Origin: Flavobacterium lutivivi
GTDB lineage: Bacteria; Bacteroidota; Bacteroidia; Flavobacteriales; Flavobacteriaceae
Reading direction: 5' to 3'
DNA: 64,000 nucleotides
NCBI RefSeq assembly: GCF_014642275.1
Contig: NZ_BMIM01000002.1
Span: 248,001-312,000, forward strand
The notes under the pieces were generated by a model that had not been told where the DNA came from, made no database searches, and saw only the letters and a program-made list of their open reading frames with translations. How positions within the stretch are numbered: the first letter of the stretch is position 1; each line of letters starts with the position of its first letter. Of the stretch, positions 43,477 to 52,080 are shown in pieces. The position numbers and the translations under genes were made by a program.

Positions 43477-45525
43477 ATGAAGATAACAAAGGCAAAATTA
43501 ATCCTAGCAGGTACAATTGTACTCGGATTAACACAAGCTGAAGCTCAGAAAAAAACGCATGGTATCGATATTACCTTGATGGATATGGATGTAAAACCTT
43601 CACAGGATTTTTTCAAATTTGTTAATGGAACTTGGCTCAAAAAAACCGAAATTCCAGCAGATAGAACACGTTGGGGAAGTTTTGATGAACTCAGAAAAAA
43701 CACAGACAATGACGTTTTAGCAATACTAGAAGAAGCTGCAAAAAGCGATAAGTACAAATCTGATACAGATCAAGGAAAAGCTATCAATTTGTATAAATCG
43801 ATAATGGATACAGTTGCAAGAAACAAAGCAGGTATTAACCCAATTAAACCTTATTTAGCAAAAATTGATGCAGTAAAAAATGTTAGCGATTTACAGAAAC
43901 TAATGATTGAAATGGCACCTTATGGTGGAATTGGTTTTTTTGGTGTTGGTGTTGGTGCTGATGCAAAAGATAGCAACAGAAATGTTTTAAACCTTGGTCC
44001 AGGACCATTGGGATTACCAGATAAAGATTACTATGTTTCTGATGATGCAGATTCTAAAGATAAGCGTGAAAAATACAAAGCTCATGTGGCTAGAATGTTG
44101 CAGTTTCTAGGAACTAAACCAGAAAAGGCAAAACAAGAAGCCGAAAGTATTTTGGCTTTTGAAACCTCAATGTCTAAACCTAGACTAGATAGAGTTGAAC
44201 GCAGAGACAGAAGAAAAACATACAATCCTAAAGCTATTTCAGAGCTTTCTACATTAACACCATCAATAAAATGGAATGAATATTTGAGTGGTTTAGGCAT
44301 AACAGGTGTGGATACAGTTATAGTTTCTCAACCAAAATATATGGAAGCACTTCAAACTATTTTTAAAGAAAATAAAGTTGAAGATTGGAAAAATTATATG
44401 CGTTGGACTTTATTAAATGGTGCTGCGGGTGATTTAACAACGGAGATTGAAAAAGCAAATTGGGAGTTTTATAGTAAAACGTTGAATGGTGCTTTAAAAC
44501 AAAGACCTAGAAACGAAAATGCACTACAAGATGTTAATGGTGCTATAGGTGAAGCATTAGGAAAGCTATATGTTGAAAAAATGTTCCCAGTAGAAGCAAA
44601 GAAAAAAGCCGAAAACATGATTAGCAACATTATCAAAGCTTATGGTATTCGCATCAAGAATTTGACTTGGATGGATGAAAAAACCAAAGAAAGTGCGATT
44701 GAAAAACTCGATAGAATTAGAATAAAAATTGGTTATCCAGATACATGGAAAGATTATAGCGCATTGGCAATAAAAAGTCCAGCCGAAGGCGGAACAGCTT
44801 TTGAAAACGGTATGAATATTGCCCAATGGAATTTCAAAAAGAACATAGATGATTTAAAGAAACCAGTAGATAAAGACGAATGGTTCATGTCGCCACAAAC
44901 CGTAAATGCTTATTACAATCCTTCTTATAACGAAATTGTGTTTCCAGCGGCAATATTGCAACCACCTTTTTATGATTATAAAGCAGACGAAGCTGTAAAC
45001 TATGGCGGAATTGGAGCAGTAATTGGTCATGAAATATCTCACGGATTTGACGATTCAGGTGCGAGATATAATGCCGATGGTAATCTGGTAAACTGGTGGA
45101 CAGAAGAAGATTTGAAAAAATTCACAGAACTAGGCTCAGCATTGGCAGAACAATATTCAGCTCTTGAACCACTTCCTGGAATTCATGTTGATGGAAAATT
45201 CACACTTGGCGAAAACATTGGTGATTTGGGCGGAATAAACGCAGCTTATGATGGATTACAATTGTATTTAAAAGAAAATGGAAACCCTGGATTAATTGAT
45301 GGATATACTCCAGAACAACGCTTGTTCATTTCCTGGGCAACTATTTGGAGAGGAAAAATGCGTGACGAAGCCATCAAAAATCAAGTTAAAACCGATCCAC
45401 ATTCACCAGGAATGTATAGAGGATATGTTCCTTTGTTGAACTTAGAAACTTTTCATCAAGCATTTGGTATAAAACCTGGCGATGGAATGTATCTTGCTCC
45501 AGAAAAGAGAGTGAAAATTTGGTAA
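43477..45525 (+). CDS. M13-family zinc metallopeptidase (neprilysin/PepO-like)
   Basis: 682 residues with signal peptide MKITKAKLILAGTIVLGLTQAEAQ, an N-terminal helical M13 region (MDVKPSQDFFKFVNGTWL) and the C-terminal catalytic domain with zinc motif HEISH in VIGHEISHGFDDSGARY and third ligand in ENIGDLGGINAAY. Substrate-positioning NAYYNPSYNEIVFPAAIL is intact. A periplasmic or secreted oligopeptidase. Own promoter-like element and terminator. Confidence 0.95.
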   Translation: MKITKAKLILAGTIVLGLTQAEAQKKTHGIDITLMDMDVKPSQDFFKFVNGTWLKKTEIPADRTRWGSFDELRKNTDNDVLAILEEAAKSDKYKSDTDQGKAINLYKSIMDTVARNKAGINPIKPYLAKIDAVKNVSDLQKLMIEMAPYGGIGFFGVGVGADAKDSNRNVLNLGPGPLGLPDKDYYVSDDADSKDKREKYKAHVARMLQFLGTKPEKAKQEAESILAFETSMSKPRLDRVERRDRRKTYNPKAISELSTLTPSIKWNEYLSGLGITGVDTVIVSQPKYMEALQTIFKENKVEDWKNYMRWTLLNGAAGDLTTEIEKANWEFYSKTLNGALKQRPRNENALQDVNGAIGEALGKLYVEKMFPVEAKKKAENMISNIIKAYGIRIKNLTWMDEKTKESAIEKLDRIRIKIGYPDTWKDYSALAIKSPAEGGTAFENGMNIAQWNFKKNIDDLKKPVDKDEWFMSPQTVNAYYNPSYNEIVFPAAILQPPFYDYKADEAVNYGGIGAVIGHEISHGFDDSGARYNADGNLVNWWTEEDLKKFTELGSALAEQYSALEPLPGIHVDGKFTLGENIGDLGGINAAYDGLQLYLKENGNPGLIDGYTPEQRLFISWATIWRGKMRDEAIKNQVKTDPHSPGMYRGYVPLLNLETFHQAFGIKPGDGMYLAPEKRVKIW

Positions 45526-45531
45526 AAAAAC

Positions 45532-45563
45532 AAAAACCTCAAGTTACAACTTGAGGTTTTTTT
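45532..45563. terminator. Bidirectional terminator between convergent genes
   Basis: AAAAACCTCAAGTT/AACTTGAGGTTTTT, 14-bp arms, flanked by A and T runs; serves the M13 gene and the leftward lipoprotein gene. Confidence 0.88.
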
Positions 45564-45580
45564 ATAATGTATCAATAAAA

Positions 45581-46000
45581 TTAGTTAGAAGCTACTTTTT
45601 CATAACGGTATGTGTCGCACAAATCACTGGAAACACATTTGATTTCTAATACATTGTCAGTTAACTTAGAAATTTTATCAGAACTCTTTATAATTGAATT
45701 TGTTGATGATTGATAGTATTTTAATTTAAGTATCATGTCATTTGTAACTGAAAAAGTGCCAGTATAACTCACATTTTCTAGTTGATGTGTGAATGTGTTG
45801 TTTTCAAAATATGTAGTTAATGCACCATTTTCGTAAGGCGTATAAAGAGGCATGTTATTTTCATCATAAACATCATGCGAATAAATTCCCTTAAACTGCC
45901 ATGTGCCTATTAATTCTTGAGGTATAGTAGTTTCTTCTTCGTTTTTAGAACAACTCATAAAAGCTGTTACCAAAAAAAATATTAAAATGCTTTTTTTCAT
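45581..46000 (-). CDS. Lipocalin-like lipoprotein
   Basis: 139 residues with lipobox signal MKKSILIFFLVTAFMSCSK. After the linker comes LIGTWQFKGIYS and a series of beta strands (TTYFENNTFTHQLENVSYTG), typical of lipocalin-like domains of Bacteroidota lipoproteins. Ligand unknown. Last gene of a leftward run. Confidence 0.78.
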   Translation of the reverse strand: MKKSILIFFLVTAFMSCSKNEEETTIPQELIGTWQFKGIYSHDVYDENNMPLYTPYENGALTTYFENNTFTHQLENVSYTGTFSVTNDMILKLKYYQSSTNSIIKSSDKISKLTDNVLEIKCVSSDLCDTYRYEKVASN

Positions 46001-46013
46001 GATTCTTCTGTTT

Positions 46014-46262
46014 TTAAAAAATATTAGGTTTTTTTATACTTCTTATTAGTCCAAAAACACTCACAATTGCCCAAGTTGCCTCAAGAATTATAAATGGAAC
46101 ATAATCAATAAGATAGGAAGCATAACATGCAATGCTTGCCCCAATTATGTTGAGGATAAAATAAAGACTTCCATCTTTTTTTATCAATGAAAAAATATTC
46201 AGGAAATAAGCCAGCAAGATGATTCCAACACCAATTGCTCCTATAATATCATTGCTATTCAT
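46014..46262 (-). CDS. Small membrane protein (CBU_0592-like)
   Basis: 82 residues with three hydrophobic helices (about 6-24, 32-50, 54-74). The IGVGIILLAYFLNIFSLIKKDGSLYFILNIIG pattern matches the CBU_0592-type small membrane family, function unknown. Start overlaps the SDR stop as ATGA. Confidence 0.75.
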   Translation of the reverse strand: MNSNDIIGAIGVGIILLAYFLNIFSLIKKDGSLYFILNIIGASIACYASYLIDYVPFIILEATWAIVSVFGLIRSIKKPNIF

Positions 46263-47113
46263 AGACTTGGTTTTTGGAATTTATAGTTTAATACGGTTTC
46301 TACTTTTTCGGAAGAAATAATCTTTCCAGCAACTTTGTTTTTTTCTTCAAATTCAGGTAAAGGTAGATTTAATTCTATTGCTTTTTCAGAATAAAATTTT
46401 TTTCTACTTGGGTGAAATGGCGCAACAGCGTTCAACACCAAATTGTCGTTCTGAGCATAGCGAAGAATCTCATGAATAATACCGATACAATCCTCGAGAT
46501 GGATTAAGTTTATTGGCGCCTCAGGATTTTCAATGTTTTTTCTTCCAGCCAAAAAATAAATAGGATGTCTGTCGTTTCCAATCAATCCTCCAAATCGAAC
46601 AATAGTGGTTTTGAAATGAGTATTGCTTTGCAGTATTTTTTCAACTTCCAAAAGTTGTTTGCCGCTTTCTGTATCAGGATTGGGAAGGATTTTCTCTGTA
46701 ATACTGTTTTTTTCACCTTGAGCGTTTTCAAGCGCAATTTCTCCATAAACCGAAGTCGAACTCACAAAAATCACCTTTTTCACAGATGATTTTTCAATAA
46801 AAGGAATAAGGTTTTCGATTTTTTCTACAAATGTCATTCCGAGCGAAGCGACAGAATCTCTTCTTAATTTTGGTGGAATATTTATAATTAAAATTTTAGA
46901 GTTTTGGAGGAATTTTTCTATTGCATTTTTATCTCTCGACTGCGCAAGAGAAGATACATCTAAATTGATTAAAAATGGATTAATCACAAAGCTTTCTAGT
47001 ATTGGAATTTTTTCTACAGAAGTAGTTGAGCCATTAACTGAAAATCCTTTTTCAATCAATGATTTTGCTAATGGTAATCCTAGCCAACCACAACCTAATA
47101 TTGATACTTGCAT
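46259..47113 (-). CDS. NAD(P)-dependent SDR/epimerase-like protein with in-frame REP-like inserts
   Basis: 284 residues, Rossmann start MQVSILGCGWLGLPLAKSLI, catalytic-type segment VIFVSSTSVYGEI, later NLIHLEDCIG. Resembles YeeZ-type epimerases; substrate unknown. Three palindromic words are read in frame as VSSLAQSRDK, RRDSVASLGMTFV and ILRYAQNDNLVLN (DNA at 46931-46955, 46831-46862, 46443-46471). Overlaps both neighbours (TAATG with the M28 gene, ATGA with the membrane protein). Confidence 0.85.
   Translation of the reverse strand: MQVSILGCGWLGLPLAKSLIEKGFSVNGSTTSVEKIPILESFVINPFLINLDVSSLAQSRDKNAIEKFLQNSKILIINIPPKLRRDSVASLGMTFVEKIENLIPFIEKSSVKKVIFVSSTSVYGEIALENAQGEKNSITEKILPNPDTESGKQLLEVEKILQSNTHFKTTIVRFGGLIGNDRHPIYFLAGRKNIENPEAPINLIHLEDCIGIIHEILRYAQNDNLVLNAVAPFHPSRKKFYSEKAIELNLPLPEFEEKNKVAGKIISSEKVETVLNYKFQKPSL
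46443..46471 (-). repeat. In-frame REP-like element in SDR gene (copy 3)
   Basis: TTGTCGTTCTGAGCATAGCG-AAGAATCTC, translated on the minus strand as EILRYAQNDN. Belongs to the GTCATTCTGAGC/GAAGAATCTC word family. Confidence 0.7.
46831..46862 (-). repeat. In-frame REP-like element in SDR gene (copy 2)
   Basis: ATGTCATTCCGAGCGAAGCG followed by ACAGAATCTCT, translated as RDSVASLGMT. Shares GTCATTCCGAGCG with the metG element. Confidence 0.75.
46931..46955 (-). repeat. In-frame REP-like element in SDR gene (copy 1)
   Basis: ATCTCTCGACTGCGCAAGAGAAGAT, a near-palindrome around the CGACTGCGC core, translated as SSLAQSRD. Confidence 0.6.
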
Positions 47114-49521
47114 TATCTAATACTATCGTTTTCAACCATTATACTGTCTTGAGCAACAGGATTTCTTCGATGAGGAATTGGTTTTGGATTATCTTCTAAT
47201 ACTGGTGTTGGTTTTATTTTTTGCGTGATGACCACAGCATCGTTTAACACAAAAGGCGTTGGCATCATCCAACTTCTTCTTTTTGCCATGCTAAAAGCTG
47301 GATTATTCATCAAATCAAAAGAACTTTCTACCAAATCCATATCTACTTTTTCTCCAGCAGGAATAGTAAACTCCATTATCAATGGTTCATTATGGACAAC
47401 ATAGTAACTCAAGAGTTTGTTACTGGCTCTTCCGCCAATTTTTGTTTCAAAATCAAGCGATTTTACTCCGTTTGCTTTTAGGTTTTGAATAGACATATTG
47501 TTTACAAAAACATCGTATCTATTCACATTTCTATTGGGCGAAATGATAATTTTCAAGAAATGTTTATTTCCTGCAATGCTATCTTTTGCAAAAGAGATAG
47601 TTGGTTTCATGATGTTTTTCTTTGGCGCATCAGCCATCAGAGTATATTGCGAACCATATTTGCTGTAAAGTTGATTTTTATTGAGCGATGAAGCATTTTT
47701 AGGTTTTTCGCCGAGATAACCTTTTGTCCATTCATCTGTAGTTTTATCATAACTTGCCCAATATGCTTTTCCTGTATCGCCATTGAGGATATAAAGCAGA
47801 CTGTTTGGTTTTGCTTTTCCATTTTCATAACCAGATGTTGTATGTGCTTTTGCAAAAAAACCAAAAGACAGCAATAGAAAAGCGAGCGACCAAGTTTTCA
47901 TTTTGCTAAATGAACCAAAAATTGGCAATAGCAATGTAAAACTCAAAACGGTCAAAATGGTGCTAACAAAAAGCATTTTTAAACCAAGACCAATTGGAAG
48001 CATTTGAATAAAAGGAACAATCAAGAGCAATGTTGGGATGGATAAAATCAAGTTTAAAACCGCATTTGACTTTTGTGTAATTACAAAAAAACCAACCATC
48101 AACAGACTGCATAAAACCGGAATTATAAAAAATCCTCCACCTTTCAACAGAAAAGCAATAGCAGTATTGATAAGCAACCAAATCAGTAGTGGTGCAATAC
48201 TTTGGCTCATTTCTGGATTTCTTTTTCCGTTGTTGCTATAAATGAGGAAGCAAATGCACAACGCCAAGCTTACAAAAGCATAAATATAATCGTGACCATT
48301 ATAGGTAAATCCTTGTAGAATGTCTTTGTATTGAGGATAAAAACCCAAAATCACTTTCCATAAAACATAAGTAATACCTCCAACAACGATAAGCGAGGTG
48401 AACAATGGAATAAAACCTTTTACGATTTCATCCATTCTAAGAATTTGTTTGCCAAGACCAATCATAACAAAGGCAAAGAACAAAACAAAACCAATGATGA
48501 GCATCGGCAATATCCAATCAAATGGATAACTCACAAATGTAAACGGAATATTGAAATACACTTTATCGTTGCTACTATTCAAGTCAGAAATATCAGCATT
48601 GCCAAAATAATTTATCAATGGCAAAATATAACTTCCTTGATGTTCTAGTGTGTTTTTGCAAAGATGTTGCGCATCATCTTGTGCTGTGTGGTAATTATAA
48701 TGGCTATCAATAAAAGCAAAGTTAAACCCTTGAATTTTTCCTTGTTCTCTAAAAACGGTCAAATCAGTATCGTTTGGCAACATTTTATAAATGCTATACA
48801 TCAACGAGTTTGAAACAGGATAACGAACATTTCCGTTGCTGAAAGCATCCACCATCTTGGCATTGCCTTCGTTTGTTTCCATCAGCATATATCCTGGACC
48901 AGAACTTCCGCGAGCTTCAAGGTTGAGAACCAATCCAACTTCTTTTGCAAGTTTGTGTTCAGTAACAAAAAGTGCAGCGCCATTGAGCCCAAGTTCTTCG
49001 GCATCTGTAAAAAGGATGATGATGTCGTTTTTATGTTTGGTTTTATTGTTTAGAAATGCTCTAACGCTTTCGAGTATAGTAGCAACACCACTTGCATCAT
49101 CACTTGCGCCATGTGAGTAGGAATGTGGCGCAGAATCATAATGAGAAAGTAACAATAATGCTTTGGAACCATTTGTTTCGCCGAGCGCAGTAGAGGTGCT
49201 TTTTATTTTGGCAATTATATTTTTAGATTTTACTAATGTTCCACCATCCGAAAGAGTAAAACCTTCTTGAATACTTGGGTTCAAACCAAGGTTTTTGAGT
49301 TCAGAAATTAAATATTGTGCAACAGCTTCATGATTTTTTGAACCCACAAAATGAGGTTTTGCGCTCATGGCTTTTACTTTGTCAAAAGCGCGTTGAGTAG
49401 AAAATTCTGATAATGGCGCTTCGGAAGTATCATAGCTTTGTGGCATCATAAAATAGAACGACAAGCCAATAACAATTGTTATGAAAAGAAAGCTAAAAAA
49501 AGAGTGGTTGGTTGGTTTCAT
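47113..49521 (-). CDS. M28-family membrane aminopeptidase
   Basis: 802 residues: one helix at ~8-25, extracytoplasmic M28 zinc domain (~40-320) with LLSHYDSAPHSYSHGASDDASG, FTDAEELGLNGAA, and DSHYNYHTAQDD as metal ligands, then about eight membrane helices (~335-560) and a soluble C-terminal beta domain. This layout resembles the ER/Fxna-type and bacterial membrane M28 peptidases. A CCGAGCGCAGTAGAGG word at 49181-49196 encodes part of KSTSTALGETN. Confidence 0.9.
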   Translation of the reverse strand: MKPTNHSFFSFLFITIVIGLSFYFMMPQSYDTSEAPLSEFSTQRAFDKVKAMSAKPHFVGSKNHEAVAQYLISELKNLGLNPSIQEGFTLSDGGTLVKSKNIIAKIKSTSTALGETNGSKALLLLSHYDSAPHSYSHGASDDASGVATILESVRAFLNNKTKHKNDIIILFTDAEELGLNGAALFVTEHKLAKEVGLVLNLEARGSSGPGYMLMETNEGNAKMVDAFSNGNVRYPVSNSLMYSIYKMLPNDTDLTVFREQGKIQGFNFAFIDSHYNYHTAQDDAQHLCKNTLEHQGSYILPLINYFGNADISDLNSSNDKVYFNIPFTFVSYPFDWILPMLIIGFVLFFAFVMIGLGKQILRMDEIVKGFIPLFTSLIVVGGITYVLWKVILGFYPQYKDILQGFTYNGHDYIYAFVSLALCICFLIYSNNGKRNPEMSQSIAPLLIWLLINTAIAFLLKGGGFFIIPVLCSLLMVGFFVITQKSNAVLNLILSIPTLLLIVPFIQMLPIGLGLKMLFVSTILTVLSFTLLLPIFGSFSKMKTWSLAFLLLSFGFFAKAHTTSGYENGKAKPNSLLYILNGDTGKAYWASYDKTTDEWTKGYLGEKPKNASSLNKNQLYSKYGSQYTLMADAPKKNIMKPTISFAKDSIAGNKHFLKIIISPNRNVNRYDVFVNNMSIQNLKANGVKSLDFETKIGGRASNKLLSYYVVHNEPLIMEFTIPAGEKVDMDLVESSFDLMNNPAFSMAKRRSWMMPTPFVLNDAVVITQKIKPTPVLEDNPKPIPHRRNPVAQDSIMVENDSIR
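49181..49196 (-). repeat. Possible REP-like remnant inside the M28 peptidase gene
   Basis: CCGAGCGCAGTAGAGG differs at one base from CCGAGCGCAGTCGAGG, the (reverse-complement) core in metG. No flanking arms remain, so this is weaker than the other copies. Confidence 0.4.
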
Positions 49522-49532
49522 AGCAGTTTGGG

Positions 49533-49877
49533 TTAATCTTTTTTGACCAGCATATAGAAATCGTTGTCCAAAAGCATATAACCCTGATCATAGACAAAAT
49601 AGTAGGTGTTGCCGGTTTTTGTGTTGAGGATATTAGTAAAATATTCGAAGTCAAAACCTTTGCTAAGCAGTTTGGCTTTGGTAGTTTTTGTTTTTCCTTC
49701 GGTGTTTGTATCACTAAGAATGCGGTAGTTTTTGCGCAATTTATTGTTGATGTTGCGCATTAGGTTGGTCGCATCTTTGTTGATGCGATTGTTGTAGTTA
49801 TTACGACAACTGTCGCTGCAAAACTTTTTGTCTTCTCGACCCAATATTTTATCGCCACATTCTGGACAGTTTCTCAT
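49533..49877 (-). CDS. Small zinc-ribbon protein of unknown function
   Basis: About 114 residues. N-terminal zinc ribbon MRNCPECGDKILGREDKKFCSDSCRNNYN (four Cys), a basic middle, and a C-terminal TYYFVYDQGYMLLDNDFYMLV. An earlier in-frame codon could add six residues; the ATG at 49877 places the Cys cluster at the start as usual. Eleven bases upstream of the M28 gene and likely co-transcribed. Function unknown. Confidence 0.72.
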   Translation of the reverse strand: MRNCPECGDKILGREDKKFCSDSCRNNYNNRINKDATNLMRNINNKLRKNYRILSDTNTEGKTKTTKAKLLSKGFDFEYFTNILNTKTGNTYYFVYDQGYMLLDNDFYMLVKKD

Positions 49878-50037
49878 GCAGAAAAAATTTAACAACTGAT
49901 TGCAACGAAGTTAGTAAAAAAATAGTATCAACACTATAAGCGGGCTAAAGTTCTTGTAATTGGGTGTAGTTGATGAGGTGATTTTATTTTTTTGGTCGGT
50001 TTTTAAACTAACTTTAAATAAGCATATTTTACCCCAT

Positions 50038-50355
50038 TTATTGTGAAGAATTGTTTTCAATTTTTTTCAATCTACTTTCAATGTCAAAATACATTACTAA
50101 AAATCCAATCACTAATATTGATAACACTATGAGATATCCATCGTATTTTTTGTAGTCAAAAATTAAGGACAATATTAAAGCAAGAGAGTAAAGTATAATC
50201 ATGTAATTGGAAGCATATTTATTAGCAAGTCTCCAGTGTTCAATACTTTTTTTAGCACTTCCTAGTTGATAACCAAAAAGATAGTTTGGTTTTTTTGGAG
50301 TAAAAAACCTGAGGACAACTGCAAGTAGTAATAATACTGTAAATATTAATGTCAT
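50038..50355 (-). CDS. SdpI-like small membrane protein
   Basis: 105 residues with three helices (about 2-17, 48-66, 72-90). PNYLFGYQLGSAKKSIEHWRLANKYA matches the SdpI/YhfL repeat found in immunity and signalling membrane proteins of Firmicutes and widely elsewhere. Start overlaps the upstream gene stop as ATGA, so the two form a pair. No toxin-like gene is recognisable beside it. Confidence 0.75.
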   Translation of the reverse strand: MTLIFTVLLLLAVVLRFFTPKKPNYLFGYQLGSAKKSIEHWRLANKYASNYMIILYSLALILSLIFDYKKYDGYLIVLSILVIGFLVMYFDIESRLKKIENNSSQ

Positions 50356-50798
50356 AATTTCAATTTAATTTTTTTTATTGTTTTATAAGTTAATACTAAA
50401 GGTAAAATTTCAAATCTTGGAACGAAATAATAACTTGTCGAAAATATAGGTAAAATAAACATTGATACTAAACAAATAGTAACCCCAATGATTACGTTTA
50501 GTTTTGAAACTATAAATACATTTTTTTTCTCAAACAAAATTGCAATAGCTGTAAAAAAATTCAATATTAAAACAAATATTATAAAGGTTCCAATTAATGA
50601 CTTTGGATTATTTGTTGAAAGTCCATAAGCTGAAATTTCAAGATTAGGACTTATATTCCAAAACAATAAAGCATAAATTGCTATCAGAAATATAGTTGCA
50701 TTGTAAAGACTTAATAGTTTCAACCATAATGGATAAACAGAGTTGCTAAACATTATTTTCCAGCTAATTTTTTCAGTTTGTTTAAATATTTTTTCCAT
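50352..50798 (-). CDS. Four-helix membrane protein, unknown
   Basis: About 148 residues, with hydrophobic segments near 22-45, 58-80, 88-110 and 115-135. No family recognised. The ATG at 50798 (MEKIFKQTEKISW) is taken; an in-frame ATG 7 codons earlier is possible. Translationally coupled to the SdpI-like gene; the pair is flanked by a 12-bp direct repeat (49944-49955, 50848-50859). Confidence 0.65.
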   Translation of the reverse strand: MEKIFKQTEKISWKIMFSNSVYPLWLKLLSLYNATIFLIAIYALLFWNISPNLEISAYGLSTNNPKSLIGTFIIFVLILNFFTAIAILFEKKNVFIVSKLNVIIGVTICLVSMFILPIFSTSYYFVPRFEILPLVLTYKTIKKIKLKL

Positions 50799-50946
50799 AA
50801 AATATTTTTGTATTATCATTAATGATTATTCTTTTCACAATATTTTTGCTAAAGTTCTTTGATTCGCGTCAGTTGCGATTGTCAGCAAGCAGATTATTTA
50901 TGTTAAAGATAAACGTTTCACAATAAATGATTAAAAATTCTACCTT

Positions 50947-51510
50947 TTATAAAATAGTTTTCCAAATTTTGTTTTCTACATCTACAACAAAAACTTCTTT
51001 ACCGTCAATTTTTAAAACTCTTTTTGGTCTAATTTCCTTTGGAATTATTACATTTTCGACAACATCAAAAAAACCATTTTTATACTCTAGGATTTGAATT
51101 TTGTATGCTTCGTCAGTTGCAGGATTATTTAAAACCAGATATTTTTCGGTGTTTTCAATTTTTAAAGGAAACCCTTCAAGTATTAATTGTTTACAACTTT
51201 TAGTTTCCAGTAAAATGTATTTCTCTGAATTATATTCTGTTTTTAAAATTACAATGATTGAATCTTTGATTTTCCCTAATTCTTCAAATTTCACATAATT
51301 TTCGTCAGTATCATCATCTGCATATTCTAGTTTCTGTTTGTTATTACATTCAAACGATAATGTATTTCGTCCACGATACTTTTTCTCATTTTTGACCATG
51401 TAAATTTCTTCAAACTTCTGTTTTGCAATGGAGTCACTAACTAAAATAAATTTATTTTGTGAGTAGCTATAAAAAGCTAAAAGACAAAACAAGGAAGTGA
51501 TTTTTTTCAT
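50947..51510 (-). CDS. Hypothetical secreted protein
   Basis: 187 residues with a signal peptide (MKKITSLFCLLAFYSYSQ). Mature part beta-rich and charged (YRGRNTLSFECNN, NEEKYLVLNNPATDEAY-like segments, ending DVENKIWKTIL). No family recognised; sits in the accessory patch with no evident partner. Confidence 0.6.
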   Translation of the reverse strand: MKKITSLFCLLAFYSYSQNKFILVSDSIAKQKFEEIYMVKNEKKYRGRNTLSFECNNKQKLEYADDDTDENYVKFEELGKIKDSIIVILKTEYNSEKYILLETKSCKQLILEGFPLKIENTEKYLVLNNPATDEAYKIQILEYKNGFFDVVENVIIPKEIRPKRVLKIDGKEVFVVDVENKIWKTIL

Positions 51511-51553
51511 GTATTAAAAGTCATAGATGAGTTTTAGTTAGTAGCTTTTATAT

Positions 51554-51826
51554 TCATAATTTTCCTTCTCGTTTGAGTTTCATTAAGTGGCTGATTTCTT
51601 TTTCTTTCTGTCTTTGTTTAGTCGTCATTAGTTCCCATCTTAATTTTTCAGTTTCTTTGAAAATACTTTCCGCTAAGTCGTAGGATTGAATATTTTTCTG
51701 TCTGTAATGATTTAATTCTTTACTTGTTTTGAACTTCTTGTTCACTATGGGCTCAAGTTTTTTCAACTTCTTATTAAGCTTATAAAGCTTGTAACGTTTA
51801 TATAATTTTAAAATAAAATTTATCAT
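51554..51826 (-). CDS. Small basic helical protein, unknown
   Basis: About 90 residues, very Lys/Arg-rich, probably coiled: MINFILKLYKRYKLYKLNKK, then KEKEISHLMKLKREGKL. The ATG at 51826 is chosen because the longer frame runs back into a GC-richer hairpin region. No function recognised. Lies between a secreted protein gene and the restriction-modification genes. Confidence 0.5.
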   Translation of the reverse strand: MINFILKLYKRYKLYKLNKKLKKLEPIVNKKFKTSKELNHYRQKNIQSYDLAESIFKETEKLRWELMTTKQRQKEKEISHLMKLKREGKL

Positions 51827-51868
51827 AAATTCTTTTAAACAAGTTTGGTGTTGCTGTTGCCGCCAACG

Positions 51869-51981
51869 GTTTGCAGCTAGGCGAAGTGGCGGAAATCGAA
51901 GCACAAATGTTCAGTTTTGCACAAAAGTTCAATCGAAGAACTGAACTTGAATTTAGCACTTCAGCCGCCATTTTGCCAAAC
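51869..51981. repeat. Long imperfect hairpin, higher GC than surroundings
   Basis: Nested complementary arms GTTTG/CAAAC (51869-51873, 51977-51981), TGGCGG/CCGCCA (51887-51892, 51965-51970) and GTTCAGTT/AACTGAAC (51909-51916, 51939-51946). It lies just before the TGTTATGCCT boundary word. Shape recalls structured recombination sites (such as integron attC) but no integrase is present; identity unproven. Confidence 0.55.
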
Positions 51982-51984
51982 TGC

Positions 51985-51994
51985 TGTTATGCCT
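51985..51994 (+). repeat. Left boundary word TGTTATGCCT of restriction-modification island
   Basis: Exact inverted copy at 54239-54248; the two enclose the controller, endonuclease and methyltransferase genes. Confidence 0.45.
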
Positions 51995-52049
51995 TCGTTG
52001 TTTTTGTCTTTAAATATAATACTATTTTTTAATTGCTACCTTTAGTCGG

Positions 52050-52080
52050 TTGTAATAACTTCGGTTTAAGTTTAGTTTTG
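52050..52080 (+). promoter_or_regulatory. Putative promoter of the controller-endonuclease operon
   Basis: TTG (52050-52052), 20-base spacer and perfect -7 element TAGTTTTG (52073-52080), 18 bases before the controller ATG. Confidence 0.6.

Noticed and set aside
50038-50798. Toxin-immunity pair of the SdpC/SdpI kind
   Set aside because: Only the SdpI-like fold is recognisable; the partner is a membrane protein with no toxin-like feature.
51869-51981. Integron attC site
   Set aside because: Shape is suggestive, but no integrase, no second matching site and no convincing core-site pair were found; kept as an unexplained hairpin.
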